Assembly (NCBI GenBank): GCA_902762565.1
Contig: CACWOS010000004.1
Location: forward strand, 36,511 to 100,510
Direction of reading: 5' to 3'
DNA length: 64,000 nt
Origin: an uncultured Prevotellaceae bacterium
GTDB taxonomy: Bacteria > Bacteroidota > Bacteroidia > Bacteroidales > Bacteroidaceae
The notes beneath the pieces are model-generated. The model saw only the letters and a list, made by a program, of their open reading frames with translations. It made no database searches and was not told the DNA's origin. The position numbers were made by a program, and so were the translations under genes. This document shows, piece after piece, positions 44,859-52,876 of the stretch (position 1 is its first letter; every line of letters starts with the position of its first letter).

Positions 44859-45182
44859 CTACTTAAGTTTCTCGTTATTTATATGACGCTCAGCGTCGCG
44901 TTTTGTCTTCTTTTCTATCGACTTTTTCAGCTCTTCTGTCAGGTCGACACCCGTCTGGTTAGCCAGACAAATCAGCACCCAAAGCACATCGGCCATCTCT
45001 TCGCCAAGGTTCTCTTTTTCGCCTGCCTTGAAGCTCTGGTCACCGTATTTACGGGCTATTACACGAGCCAGTTCACCAACTTCCTCCGTCAGAACAGCCA
45101 TATTGGTTAACTCAGAGAAGTAGCGCACACCGTACGTCTTAATCCACTCATCTACAGTCTGTTGTGCCTCCTGTATCGTCAT
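44859..45182 (-). CDS. MazG-like nucleotide pyrophosphohydrolase
   Basis: A 107-aa all-alpha NTP pyrophosphatase of the MazG/dUTPase-like group. The metal-binding helices are visible: LTEEVGELARVIARKYGDQ (ExxE) and NLGEEMADVLWVLICLANQT (EExxD). It probably hydrolyses non-canonical dNTPs; the substrate is not determinable. The start codon overlaps the stop of the 81-aa membrane-protein gene (45179-45182), and dtd lies just upstream, so dtd, the membrane protein and this enzyme form one unit. Confidence 0.88.
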   Translation of the reverse strand: MTIQEAQQTVDEWIKTYGVRYFSELTNMAVLTEEVGELARVIARKYGDQSFKAGEKENLGEEMADVLWVLICLANQTGVDLTEELKKSIEKKTKRDAERHINNEKLK

Positions 45183-45424
45183 AGTCTTAGCATAAGGATA
45201 AACATTAATATGATGACAAAGAGCATCATCAGGATGTTCTGCTTGTTGTCCTTGGCATATTCTTGCCAGTTGAAGGCCTTAAAAACGACCACTCCCAACC
45301 ATCCTATCAGTCCTGCTATGCACACCCATATTGCCCAGCTGAAGTGCAGGAACCTATGTCCGACGCATCCTATCAGCATCAGTACGATGGATGTGTTCTC
45401 AATTTTCTTTAAATACTGCTTCAT
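45179..45424 (-). CDS. Small membrane protein of unknown function
   Basis: An 81-aa protein with two or three hydrophobic segments (SIVLMLIGCVGHRFLHFSW, IWVCIAGLIGWLGVVVF, NILMMLFVIILMFILML). It starts 1 nt after the dtd stop codon and overlaps the MazG-like gene by 4 nt, which supports real translation in a dtd operon. I do not recognise a family. Confidence 0.7.
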   Translation of the reverse strand: MKQYLKKIENTSIVLMLIGCVGHRFLHFSWAIWVCIAGLIGWLGVVVFKAFNWQEYAKDNKQNILMMLFVIILMFILMLRL

Positions 45425-45425
45425 C

Positions 45426-45878
45426 TTATTCCTTATTCTTTGTGTCCATACAGATGGTAACAGGGCCGTCGTTGAGTAATTCCACCTTCATGTCAGCGCC
45501 GAATTCGCCAGTGCCTACTTGCTTCCCTATAGCTTCAGAAAGCTGGGCGCAGAAGGCCTCGTAGAGGGGTATAGAGTGCTCGTGACTACCAGCCCTGAAC
45601 CAGCTAGGCCTGTTGCCTTTCTTATAGCTTGCAAATAGTGTGAATTGACTGACCACAAGCGCCTCGCCTTGCACATCGAGAATGCTACGGTTCATCACAT
45701 CGTTCTCGTCACCAAACACGCGTAGATTGGCTATCTTCTTGACCAGCCATTCTACGTCCTCCATCGTGTCTTCGTCGCATACACCTAGAAGTATCAAGAA
45801 CCCTTGTCCTATCTGGCTCTTGACGCTGCCCTCGATGGTGACGCTGGCGTGGGTGACTCGTTGTATGACTGCTCTCAT
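45426..45878 (-). CDS. dtd: D-aminoacyl-tRNA deacylase
   Basis: Homodimeric editing enzyme that removes D-amino acids, and glycine from tRNA(Ala), from tRNA. It is 150 aa from MRAVIQRVTHASVTIEG at 45878; seven further upstream codons are open but would overlap the promoter. Both signature motifs are present: VVSQFTLFASYKKGNRP (SQFTL) and LLNDGPVTICMDT (GPVT). First gene of a unit with the small membrane protein and the MazG-like protein. Confidence 0.96.
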   Translation of the reverse strand: MRAVIQRVTHASVTIEGSVKSQIGQGFLILLGVCDEDTMEDVEWLVKKIANLRVFGDENDVMNRSILDVQGEALVVSQFTLFASYKKGNRPSWFRAGSHEHSIPLYEAFCAQLSEAIGKQVGTGEFGADMKVELLNDGPVTICMDTKNKE

Positions 45879-45896
45879 GATTCTCTGATTTTTCGG

Positions 45897-45928
45897 CAAA
45901 GATACAACATTATTTTGAGATTACCAAA
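45897..45928 (-). promoter_or_regulatory. Promoter of dtd
   Basis: Minus strand TTTG (45928-45925), 20 nt, TATCTTTG (45904-45897), with the dtd ATG 18 nt further on. Good match to the Bacteroidota consensus. Confidence 0.75.
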
Positions 45929-45935
45929 TTTACTG

Positions 45936-46088
45936 TGGTCATTTGGTCATTTGTCATTTGGTCATTTTCGATTCCGGGAACGCGGTTATTTGCTCACTAT
46001 ATATAAATAGAATATTTATATTATAGTGGCGGATTTTGACAGCATCCGTTTTCGATTTTGACAAATGACCAAATGACCAAATGACCAC
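45936..46088. repeat. Inverted pair of octanucleotide arrays
   Basis: TGGTCATT-type 8-mers (45936-45968, about four units, one shortened) and the reverse-complement AAATGACC array (46061-46088, about three and a half units) enclose 92 bp of AT-rich DNA. Similar in design to the heptamer pairs elsewhere in the window. Confidence 0.8.
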
Positions 46089-46220
46089 GAGCTTCCTTCT
46101 CAAGGCCTGCGAGCTTCCTCCTCAAGGCCTGCGAGCTTCCTCCTCAAGGCCTGCGAGCTTCCTCCTCAAGGCCTGCGAGCTTCCTCCTCAAGACCTGCGA
46201 GCTTCCTCCTCAAGACCCGC
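46089..46220. repeat. 22-bp tandem repeat, six units
   Basis: Six consecutive 22-mers, each GAGCTTCCTCCTC followed by AAGGCCTGC, with point changes in the first, fifth and sixth. It abuts the inverted octamer pair and ends 20 bp from the uvrC stop. There are no spacers, so it is a minisatellite and not a CRISPR array. Confidence 0.9.
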
Positions 46221-46239
46221 TTGCTTGCTCCTTTGGCAC

Positions 46240-48069
46240 CTACTCTTGAGGATGGAAGTAATCATAGACGATTTGTGCTTTTGCTGGCCCTATAATCTCC
46301 GCAATTTTTTCCTGCGTCGCCTCTTTGATTTGCTTGACCGATTTAAGGCCATTTAGAAGCTCGTCACGCGTTTTGGGACCTATGCCCTTGATGTTATCCA
46401 GCTCAGAGTGTAAGGCGCGCTTAGAACGCTTGTTTCGATGGAATTCTATGGCAAAGCGATGTACCTCGTCCTGCAATTGCGTGAGCACTCTGAATAGCTC
46501 TGATGTGTCCTTCAAGCCCACTACTCTAGGTGGGAAACCATACAGCAATTCATTCGTTCTGTGCTTGTCGTTTTTGGCCAGTCCGGCTATAGGAATATCA
46601 AGCCCTAACTCGTCTTGAACGGCCTGTCGTATGACCTCCATCTGGCCTTTTCCACCATCAGCAACGATGAGGTCGGGTAGGGGTTGTTCTTCGTCCAAAA
46701 GGCGTTTGTAGCGTCGAAAAACCACCTCTTTCATTGATGCATAATCGTCAGGACCTACCACCGTTTTGATGTTATATTTTCGATAATCTGCCTTCGAGGG
46801 CTTCATTTTTTTGAAGACGACACAGGCAGCTACTGCGTCCGATCCAGAAATGTTCGAGTTGTCGAAACACTCTATCTGATACGGCATCTTTGGCAGGTGC
46901 AAAAGGTCCTGAAGTTCCTTCATCAATCGCACCTGTTTTTGCTCAGGATTCAGCTTTTCTGCCTGCTTCAGACGATCGAATTTGTATTGCTTTCCATTCA
47001 TCAGCGAGAGGTCTAACAGGGTCTTTTTATCGCCTCGCTGGGGTATCGTAATCGTCACTCCTTCAAGGTCGATATTGACCTCCTGAGGAAGGATAATTTC
47101 CTTGGCATTACTCTTAAAACGCTCACGCATTTCAACGATAGCTAACTGCAATAATTCCTCGTCCGTCTCCTCGAGTTTCTTCTTATATTCGAAGGTAAAA
47201 CTCTGATTTATCTGACCATTTGAGACGTGGATATAGTTGATGAATGCCACCTTTTCGTCGTTCGTTATCGACAGTACATCCACGTTGTTGATCGTATGGC
47301 TGACCACCTCACTTTTGGCCACAAATTGCTCTAACAAAAGATACCTTCGCTTAACCTCTTCTGCCTCCTCGAAACGTAAATTTTCTGCTAGTTTCATCAT
47401 CTCTTCACGCATGTCTCGGAGCAACTGGCGGGTGTTTCCTTTCAGTATCTCACGTGCTTGACTGATGTTCTTCTGGTAGTCCTCCCACGACTGTTTTTTG
47501 ATGCAAGGACCAGCACAATTCTTGATATGATATTCCAGGCAAACCTGATATTTTCCGCCCTCTACACCTTCCTCTAAAAGTGGCTGTTTACAAGTGCGAG
47601 GATGATAGAGTTTCTTGATTAAATCAAGCACGGCGTGCATGGAACCAACATGCGAGTAAGGGCCATAATATGTACCCCATTTCTTATTGATGGTACGAGT
47701 GGAAAATATTCTTGGAAGATACTCCTTAGTGATGCAGATACTGGGGTAAGTTTTGCCGTCTTTCAGCAGCACATTATAGCGAGGATTATACTTCTTAATG
47801 AGTGCATTTTCCAGTAATAAGGCGTCCTCTTCAGTATTGACAACGGTATAGCTGATATCGTGAATTTTCGATACTAGTACCTTTGTCTTGAAACGGTCCA
47901 CTTCTGTATGGAAGTAGGACGAGACACGCGACTTCAAATTCTTGGCCTTGCCTACATAGATAATGGTACCATCAGCATCGTAATACTGATAGCTACCAGG
48001 TCTCTCGGGCATAGCCCTTACTATGGCCTTCAGTTTCTCTAAGCGTGTCTCGTTCTCTTCCTTCGTCAT
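46240..48069 (-). CDS. uvrC: Excinuclease ABC subunit C
   Basis: Dual-incision nuclease of nucleotide excision repair, 609 aa. The GIY-YIG domain is N-terminal (GSYQYYDADGTIIYVGKAKN), and the Cys cluster is in CLEYHIKNCAGPCIKKQSWED. The UVR segment is around 205-240 (LAENLRFEEAEEVKRRYLLL). The RNase H-like 5' nuclease shows ECFDNSNISGSDAVAACVVF and LPDLIVADGGKGQMEVIRQA. A C-terminal helix-hairpin-helix is in LDNIKGIGPKTRDELLNG. It follows apt, with a perfect parS site in between. Confidence 0.96.
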   Translation of the reverse strand: MTKEENETRLEKLKAIVRAMPERPGSYQYYDADGTIIYVGKAKNLKSRVSSYFHTEVDRFKTKVLVSKIHDISYTVVNTEEDALLLENALIKKYNPRYNVLLKDGKTYPSICITKEYLPRIFSTRTINKKWGTYYGPYSHVGSMHAVLDLIKKLYHPRTCKQPLLEEGVEGGKYQVCLEYHIKNCAGPCIKKQSWEDYQKNISQAREILKGNTRQLLRDMREEMMKLAENLRFEEAEEVKRRYLLLEQFVAKSEVVSHTINNVDVLSITNDEKVAFINYIHVSNGQINQSFTFEYKKKLEETDEELLQLAIVEMRERFKSNAKEIILPQEVNIDLEGVTITIPQRGDKKTLLDLSLMNGKQYKFDRLKQAEKLNPEQKQVRLMKELQDLLHLPKMPYQIECFDNSNISGSDAVAACVVFKKMKPSKADYRKYNIKTVVGPDDYASMKEVVFRRYKRLLDEEQPLPDLIVADGGKGQMEVIRQAVQDELGLDIPIAGLAKNDKHRTNELLYGFPPRVVGLKDTSELFRVLTQLQDEVHRFAIEFHRNKRSKRALHSELDNIKGIGPKTRDELLNGLKSVKQIKEATQEKIAEIIGPAKAQIVYDYFHPQE

Positions 48070-48075
48070 GCGTTT

Positions 48076-48091
48076 TGTTTCACGTGAAACA
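48076..48091. promoter_or_regulatory. parS centromere-like site (ParB/Spo0J binding), perfect
   Basis: TGTTTCACGTGAAACA, a full 16-bp palindrome equal to the general bacterial parS consensus (TGTTNCACGTGAAACA). It lies in the 22-nt gap between apt and uvrC. parS sites are normally concentrated near the replication origin and nucleate ParB loading for chromosome segregation. Confidence 0.88.
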
Positions 48092-48622
48092 TTAAATGGT
48101 TAACAAGGTGGTAACCTCACATAGGCCATCAAATTCGTCACGACCATGTAAACCCTCGTCCTTGATTTCAATGATGAAGTTCATGTAGATTTCTTTTGGG
48201 TTAAAGTGCTTAACCAATTTCCAGCAGGCTTTTGCTGTTCCACCTGTTGCCAGTAAATCGTCATGAATCAAAACGACGTCGTTCTCATTAATGGAATCAA
48301 TATGCATTTCAATGGTATCAACACCATATTCTTTTGAGAACGATTCCTTAATTGTTGTGAAAGGTAGTTTTCCTGGCTTTCTGGCTAATACAACTCCAGC
48401 ACCTAACTTCACAGCTAAAGCAGCTGCCATGATAAAACCGCGACTTTCTATGCCGACAATTTTAGTGATGCCTTTGTCTTTATAGAGCTCGTACATTTCG
48501 TTCACCATGATTTGCATGCACTCTGCGTTCTTGTACAGTGTCGTCACATCTCGGAAGTTGATACCTTTCTTTGGAAAATCTGGTATACTACGCAGATTGT
48601 CCATTAACATCTTGTTGTTCAT
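48092..48622 (-). CDS. apt: Adenine phosphoribosyltransferase
   Basis: Purine salvage enzyme forming AMP from adenine and PRPP. It is 176 aa, the usual length. The PRPP-binding loop is VVLIHDDLLATGGTAKACWK, and the N-terminal hood SIPDFPKKGINFRDVTTLY and GIESRGFIMAAALAVKLGAG are typical. It lies in the unit mnmG-apt-uvrC and is flanked on both sides by parS sites. Confidence 0.97.
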   Translation of the reverse strand: MNNKMLMDNLRSIPDFPKKGINFRDVTTLYKNAECMQIMVNEMYELYKDKGITKIVGIESRGFIMAAALAVKLGAGVVLARKPGKLPFTTIKESFSKEYGVDTIEMHIDSINENDVVLIHDDLLATGGTAKACWKLVKHFNPKEIYMNFIIEIKDEGLHGRDEFDGLCEVTTLLTI

Positions 48623-48666
48623 AATCGTTGGTTTTAGCGTTATTATATGAATTAAATTACTTGCAT

Positions 48667-48682
48667 TGTTTCACGTGAAACT
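48667..48682. promoter_or_regulatory. parS-like site, 15 of 16 matches
   Basis: TGTTTCACGTGAAACT directly abutting the mnmG stop codon (the last base differs from the parS consensus). A second site so close to the perfect one at 48076 makes chance occurrence very unlikely. Confidence 0.82.
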
Positions 48683-50610
48683 TACCTACCCATTAACACC
48701 AGCATCGCATTAATATCACTAGGACTTACACCAGGAATTCTGCTTGCTTGGGCAAGAGTTTCAGGTTGGATACGCTCTAATTTTTGTCTTGCTTCCGTTG
48801 ATACCGCTGTAAGATTAGGATAGTCGAACTTACCTTTGATTTTGATATTCTCCAAACGGTGCATCTTCTCAGCCACCATTCTTTCTCTTTCGATATATCC
48901 TTTGTACTTAATATGTATCTCTGCTGCTTCTGCAATTTCTTCCTTTCTATTTGGAAGTTGTTCGATGACTTCGCGAAATGCAGGTACGATTTCCTGCAGC
49001 TTTTCGAAGTTCAGTTCAGGACGAGCCACCAAGTCTTCCAGTTTACAGCCATAGACGAGTGGGGTAGAACCGATAGCTTCTAAAGCTCCATTGACGACTT
49101 TTGGTTTTATAGCGTATGTGTGACAGAATGCCTCGATTCTTTCGATAGCTTCTTTCTTCTGTAGCCACCAATCGTATCGATCACGCTTGGCAATACCTAA
49201 CTCGTATGCTTTCTCTGTTAGACGCGCATCTGCATCGTCCTGTCGTAACAGGATGCGATATTCTGCTCTTGATGTAAACATACGATAAGGTTCGTCGACG
49301 CCTTTCGTTACCAAGTCATCAATAAGTACACCAATATATGCCTCATCTCTTTTCAGCTCAAAGGTCGTGTGTGCTGTTGTGTCGCAACCGCCTTCAGCCC
49401 CTGCCATCAGCGCTGCATTAATACCTGCCAATGTGCCTTGTCCGCCAGCCTCTTCATAGCCAGTCGTACCATTTACCTGACCAGCCATAAACAGTCCGCT
49501 AATGACCTTCGATTCCAACGAATGTTTCAATTGGGTAGGATCGAAGAAATCGTACTCGATGGCATATCCTGGACGATAAACCTTCAAATCTCGAAGAGCA
49601 GGGATGTGTTTCAGTGCAGCAATCTGCACATCCATAGGCAGGCTTGACGAGAAGCCATTTAGGTACATTTCGTTAGTGTCTTCACCTTCAGGTTCTAAGA
49701 ACAATAAGTGTTGTGGACGTTCAGGGAAGGTCACCAGTTTTGTTTCTATCGAAGGACAATAGCGTGGACCGATTGATTTAATCTGTCCGTTGTAAAGGGG
49801 AGAGTCGTCCAATCCGCCAAGCAAGGTTTGGTGCACTTCAGGATTGGTATAGCAAACCCAACAGGGCAATTGCTGTAGGGGGCGTTGCTCTCCCAAATAT
49901 GAGAATTTATAGTAACCGTTCTCACCATCCTGTCGCTCCATATCTTCGAAATGAACGCTTCGTTTATCGATACGGACAGGGGTTCCCGTTTTCATACGGG
50001 CTGAACGAATGCCGTGACGAGTGATGCTCTCAGTAAAGTGGGGTACAGCAGGCTCTGCGATACGTCCACCTGGCACCATCTTTCGTCCGATGTGCATCAA
50101 ACCATTCAGGAAAGTGCCAGCAGTAATGATGACAGCCTTTGCTCTGATTTCAGCGCCCCAAATGGTCTTGACACCAACGACCCGTTTTGTAGGCTGAGGT
50201 AATGCCTCAGTGCACGGAACATCCTCCACCAGCAGTTCGTCTGCTTGGTCTTGCCAAATGTCGAGGTTAGGGGTAGCATCCAAAACAGAGCGCCATTTCC
50301 ATATAAACTTTCCTCTGTCGCACTGGGCACGAGGACTCCAGACAGCAGGGCCCTTTGAGCGGTTTAACATACGAAACTGGATGGCAGTGGCATCTGTTAC
50401 CAATCCCATCTGACCACCCAAGGCATCAATCTCGCGAACGATCTGTCCCTTTGCAATACCACCAATAGCAGGATTACACGACATTTGTGCAATCTTGTTC
50501 ATATCCATTGTGACCAACAGTGTTTTTGCTCCCATGTTAGCAGAAGCCGTTGCAGCCTCACAACCAGCATGTCCACCACCAATCACAATTACATCATACT
50601 TTAATAACAT
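48682..50610 (-). CDS. mnmG: tRNA uridine 5-carboxymethylaminomethyl modification enzyme
   Basis: FAD-dependent enzyme that with MnmE modifies the wobble uridine of several tRNAs. It is 642 aa. FAD-binding motif: YDVIVIGGGHAGCEAATASA. Family motifs include MSCNPAIGGIAKGQIVREID, the active-site Cys region in PCWVCYTNPEVHQTLLGG, and EEAGGQGTLAGINAALMAG. The predicted -7 element TACCTTTG ends 5 nt before the ATG, so the mRNA may be leaderless. In many bacteria mnmG lies close to oriC, which agrees with the DnaA boxes and parS sites in this window. Confidence 0.97.
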   Translation of the reverse strand: MLLKYDVIVIGGGHAGCEAATASANMGAKTLLVTMDMNKIAQMSCNPAIGGIAKGQIVREIDALGGQMGLVTDATAIQFRMLNRSKGPAVWSPRAQCDRGKFIWKWRSVLDATPNLDIWQDQADELLVEDVPCTEALPQPTKRVVGVKTIWGAEIRAKAVIITAGTFLNGLMHIGRKMVPGGRIAEPAVPHFTESITRHGIRSARMKTGTPVRIDKRSVHFEDMERQDGENGYYKFSYLGEQRPLQQLPCWVCYTNPEVHQTLLGGLDDSPLYNGQIKSIGPRYCPSIETKLVTFPERPQHLLFLEPEGEDTNEMYLNGFSSSLPMDVQIAALKHIPALRDLKVYRPGYAIEYDFFDPTQLKHSLESKVISGLFMAGQVNGTTGYEEAGGQGTLAGINAALMAGAEGGCDTTAHTTFELKRDEAYIGVLIDDLVTKGVDEPYRMFTSRAEYRILLRQDDADARLTEKAYELGIAKRDRYDWWLQKKEAIERIEAFCHTYAIKPKVVNGALEAIGSTPLVYGCKLEDLVARPELNFEKLQEIVPAFREVIEQLPNRKEEIAEAAEIHIKYKGYIERERMVAEKMHRLENIKIKGKFDYPNLTAVSTEARQKLERIQPETLAQASRIPGVSPSDINAMLVLMGR

Positions 50611-50614
50611 GCTG

Positions 50615-50622
50615 CAAAGGTA
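50615..50622 (-). promoter_or_regulatory. -7 promoter element of mnmG-apt-uvrC
   Basis: TACCTTTG on the minus strand, with only 4 nt between it and the ATG. Transcription would start at or within the start codon, predicting a leaderless mRNA. Confidence 0.55.
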
Positions 50623-50737
50623 CGAATAAGCGAGTAAAAAGCCAAATTTATTTGAGCTTTTTCGAGCGAGAGTACTTTCTCACAAAGTGAAAAGTTACAC
50701 AATGTCGAGCACAAAACAAAGAAATACAGCAAGAAAG

Positions 50738-51859
50738 TTACATCAGAATCCTTTCAAGCAGTTCTTTGTGATGGCCAGGCATGATGATGTGGTGATTGCC
50801 AATGGGGTTTGTCAGGAAATATTGAACCTGACTCTTGTCATCGAGCTGGATAACCTGTTGTGTACGACAGAGGTCGGGTTTTGCCTGATTGCGAACCAGT
50901 GTTCCTTCTGCAATGAAATAGCGCTGAATGTCGCCAGAGATCTTGAATATGGTAACGGGTCCTTCTTTCATGTAACCACGAATACCTACGCCAATGCCTG
51001 ACTCGAAGTGGGTGTCTAGTTCATAGCGTTCCACCATGTCTAAAGGAATAGTACAATGTGCAAACAGCATCTCACCCGTATCAGGGTTGATGTTCGAGGG
51101 ATTGGCTTGGAAACCAGAGATGCCCAATAGCGAACGAACTATCATCATTGTCAACATGGCAGGAACGTCGCCCTCACAACCTGCCACATAACCTTCAGCA
51201 TTCAGTCTGGCTAATGCCATGCAACCAGTGTTCTTCAATGTCGTCAACAAATCGAAGCAACGCAGCGTAAAGCCTTGTAACTGATTTTCATCTATGATGG
51301 TCTTTAAGCTTTCGTAGATATCCTGTTGTCTATACATCTTGTTGATAGGAATATCTACTAGTTCAATACCCAAGCGGTCTTTTACCTGTTCCTTATCAGC
51401 ATGACTGGAAATCAGCCAGTCAGAAGGTTTTCCTATGATGCCCAAACGTACACCATTCAGGGAACGGTGAGCCTCTTCCACTTTCTGAAGCAGACAGATG
51501 CGCTGAGTCATATATTCAGGACTGCCATGAATGATCTCGCCTTCGATGTTGTGTTGGCGCAGATATGAAAGTATCTCCATTGACGCAGCCAGCGAATTGC
51601 TCTTGCCTGATGTCAGCAGATAGAACGGTCTGTTGCTTTTGGCTTGTAGTTCAGGAAGAAGTTTTAGAAAAATACCTTCCGTACCTCCTGTTCTGACATA
51701 AATCAGGTTCAGACAGGCAGCTCCATAGTTGTTATAGTCATTGCTTTTCAACTCATACTCAATACCGAGACTTGTCAGAAACTCATGGGTTACAGTACTG
51801 ACGGACTTCTCATCGTGCAACTCAGAAGTGAGTGTAAAGATGGCGATGTTTTTATTCAT
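50738..51859 (-). CDS. L-fucose/L-arabinose isomerase-like protein
   Basis: A 373-aa protein from MNKNIAIFTLTSELHDEKSV at 51859 (open frame eight codons further upstream). The N-terminal alpha/beta domain (LIYVRTGGTEGIFLKLLPEL, FYLLTSGKSNSLAASMEIL) and the C-terminal beta-rich part (FTLRCFDLLTTLKNTGCMAL, AGCEGDVPAMLTMMIV, GEMLFAHCTIPLDM) resemble the FucI/AraA fold. The conserved acidic residue in GCEGDVPAM would be a metal ligand. It is shorter than FucI (about 590), so the substrate is unclear. Monocistronic, divergent from sdhC. Confidence 0.75.
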   Translation of the reverse strand: MNKNIAIFTLTSELHDEKSVSTVTHEFLTSLGIEYELKSNDYNNYGAACLNLIYVRTGGTEGIFLKLLPELQAKSNRPFYLLTSGKSNSLAASMEILSYLRQHNIEGEIIHGSPEYMTQRICLLQKVEEAHRSLNGVRLGIIGKPSDWLISSHADKEQVKDRLGIELVDIPINKMYRQQDIYESLKTIIDENQLQGFTLRCFDLLTTLKNTGCMALARLNAEGYVAGCEGDVPAMLTMMIVRSLLGISGFQANPSNINPDTGEMLFAHCTIPLDMVERYELDTHFESGIGVGIRGYMKEGPVTIFKISGDIQRYFIAEGTLVRNQAKPDLCRTQQVIQLDDKSQVQYFLTNPIGNHHIIMPGHHKELLERILM

Positions 51860-51894
51860 AGTTATACATTGTGTTAGTGTCATATTTCAATCCG

Positions 51895-51902
51895 CAAAGA
51901 TA
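51895..51902 (-). promoter_or_regulatory. -7 promoter element of the FucI-like gene
   Basis: TATCTTTG on the minus strand, 35 nt before the ATG at 51859. Confidence 0.6.
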
Positions 51903-51974
51903 CAAAAAGAGGCTCAAAATGCCAAACATTCAAATGGATTTCGTATAAATAAAAGATATTTTTACGGAAACGTT

Positions 51975-52006
51975 TGCGTGATTCATCTTTTTTTAGTACC
52001 TTTGTA
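51975..52006 (+). promoter_or_regulatory. Promoter of sdhC-sdhA-sdhB
   Basis: TTTG at 51975-51978 and TACCTTTG at 51999-52006, 20 nt apart. The leader to the sdhC ATG is about 70 nt and AT-rich. Confidence 0.78.
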
Positions 52007-52080
52007 CCCTAAAATGTGCGCGTGTTACCTAATATATAGTATATTTCAAATTCAATTTATTAATAATTTAAATTCATTTT

Positions 52081-52821
52081 ATGTGGTTAATTAATTCATC
52101 AATCGGTCGAAAAGTTGTAATGTCCGTTACGGGTATTGCGCTGATTCTGTTCTTGACATTCCACGGATGCATGAACGTTGTAGCGCTGTTCTCTGGTAAC
52201 GCTTACAACATGATTTGCGAATTGCTGGGTGCCAACTGGTATGCCGTTGTGGCAACACTCGGTCTGGCAGCTCTGGCTGTGATTCACATCGTCTATGCAT
52301 TCATCCTGACTGCACAGAACCGTACCGCTCGTGGCAACAGTCGCTATGACGTAGCTACTACGGTAAATGCTGGCAAGGTGGAGTGGGCATCTAAGAACAT
52401 GCTCGTGCTGGGTATCATTATCTGCCTGGGTCTGTTGCTCCACTTGTTCAACTTCTGGTACAACATGATGTTTGCCGAGCTCGTAGGTATGGAGACTGCT
52501 TTGAGTCCTGCCGACGGTTTCGGATGGATCAAGGAGACATTCTCTAATCCTTTGTTCAGCGTGCTTTACATCATCTGGCTCGTGGCCATTTGGTTCCATC
52601 TGACTCACGGCTTCTGGAGTGCCATGCAGACCCTCGGTTGGAGTGGTAAGACCTGGCTCTGCCGTTGGAAGATGATTGGTGGCATCTATGTTACCTTGCT
52701 GATGCTGGCCTTCCTCGTAGTGGTATTGGCTTTCTGGTTCGGTTGCGCTCCTTCACTCTGTGAGGCTTGCAACGGCGCTTTAGACTGTTGTAAAGAGGCT
52801 GCTGCAGACTGCTGTCAGTAA
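52081..52821 (+). CDS. sdhC: Succinate dehydrogenase/fumarate reductase cytochrome b subunit
   Basis: Di-haem membrane anchor of complex II, 246 aa, with five membrane helices as in the B. subtilis/Wolinella type. Haem-ligand histidines lie within LFLTFHGCMNVVALFSG, ALAVIHIVYAFILTAQN, LGLLLHLFNFWYNMMF and AIWFHLTHGFWSAMQTLG. The C-terminus after the last helix is a Cys-rich tail (seven Cys in the last 22 residues, CEACNGALDCCKEAAADCCQ), which I do not know from the family. First gene of the sdhC-A-B unit; in Bacteroidales this complex acts mainly as quinol:fumarate reductase in anaerobic respiration. Confidence 0.95.
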   Translation: MWLINSSIGRKVVMSVTGIALILFLTFHGCMNVVALFSGNAYNMICELLGANWYAVVATLGLAALAVIHIVYAFILTAQNRTARGNSRYDVATTVNAGKVEWASKNMLVLGIIICLGLLLHLFNFWYNMMFAELVGMETALSPADGFGWIKETFSNPLFSVLYIIWLVAIWFHLTHGFWSAMQTLGWSGKTWLCRWKMIGGIYVTLLMLAFLVVVLAFWFGCAPSLCEACNGALDCCKEAAADCCQ

Positions 52822-52831
52822 TGTTTAGTTT

Positions 52832-52847
52832 GTTGCTTTACAGCAAC
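52832..52847 (+). other. Intercistronic hairpin sdhC-sdhA
   Basis: GTTGCT-TTAC-AGCAAC, 10 nt after the sdhC stop codon, without a U-tract. A similar hairpin follows sdhA at the same relative position, suggesting mRNA processing or stability elements. Confidence 0.55.
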
Positions 52848-52876
52848 TCCTTAAAACTTTAAAAACAAAAAGAATT

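Noticed and set aside
46089-46220. CRISPR array
   Set aside because: The 22-bp units are directly adjacent without spacers, and no cas genes are present.
46081-46356. 91-codon plus-strand frame
   Set aside because: Produced by the 22-bp tandem repeat and antisense to the end of uvrC; repetitive PQGLRASS-type peptide only.
52099-52608. 169-codon antisense frame over sdhC
   Set aside because: Shadow of the codon pattern of sdhC; the sense protein has clear membrane helices and haem-ligand histidines.
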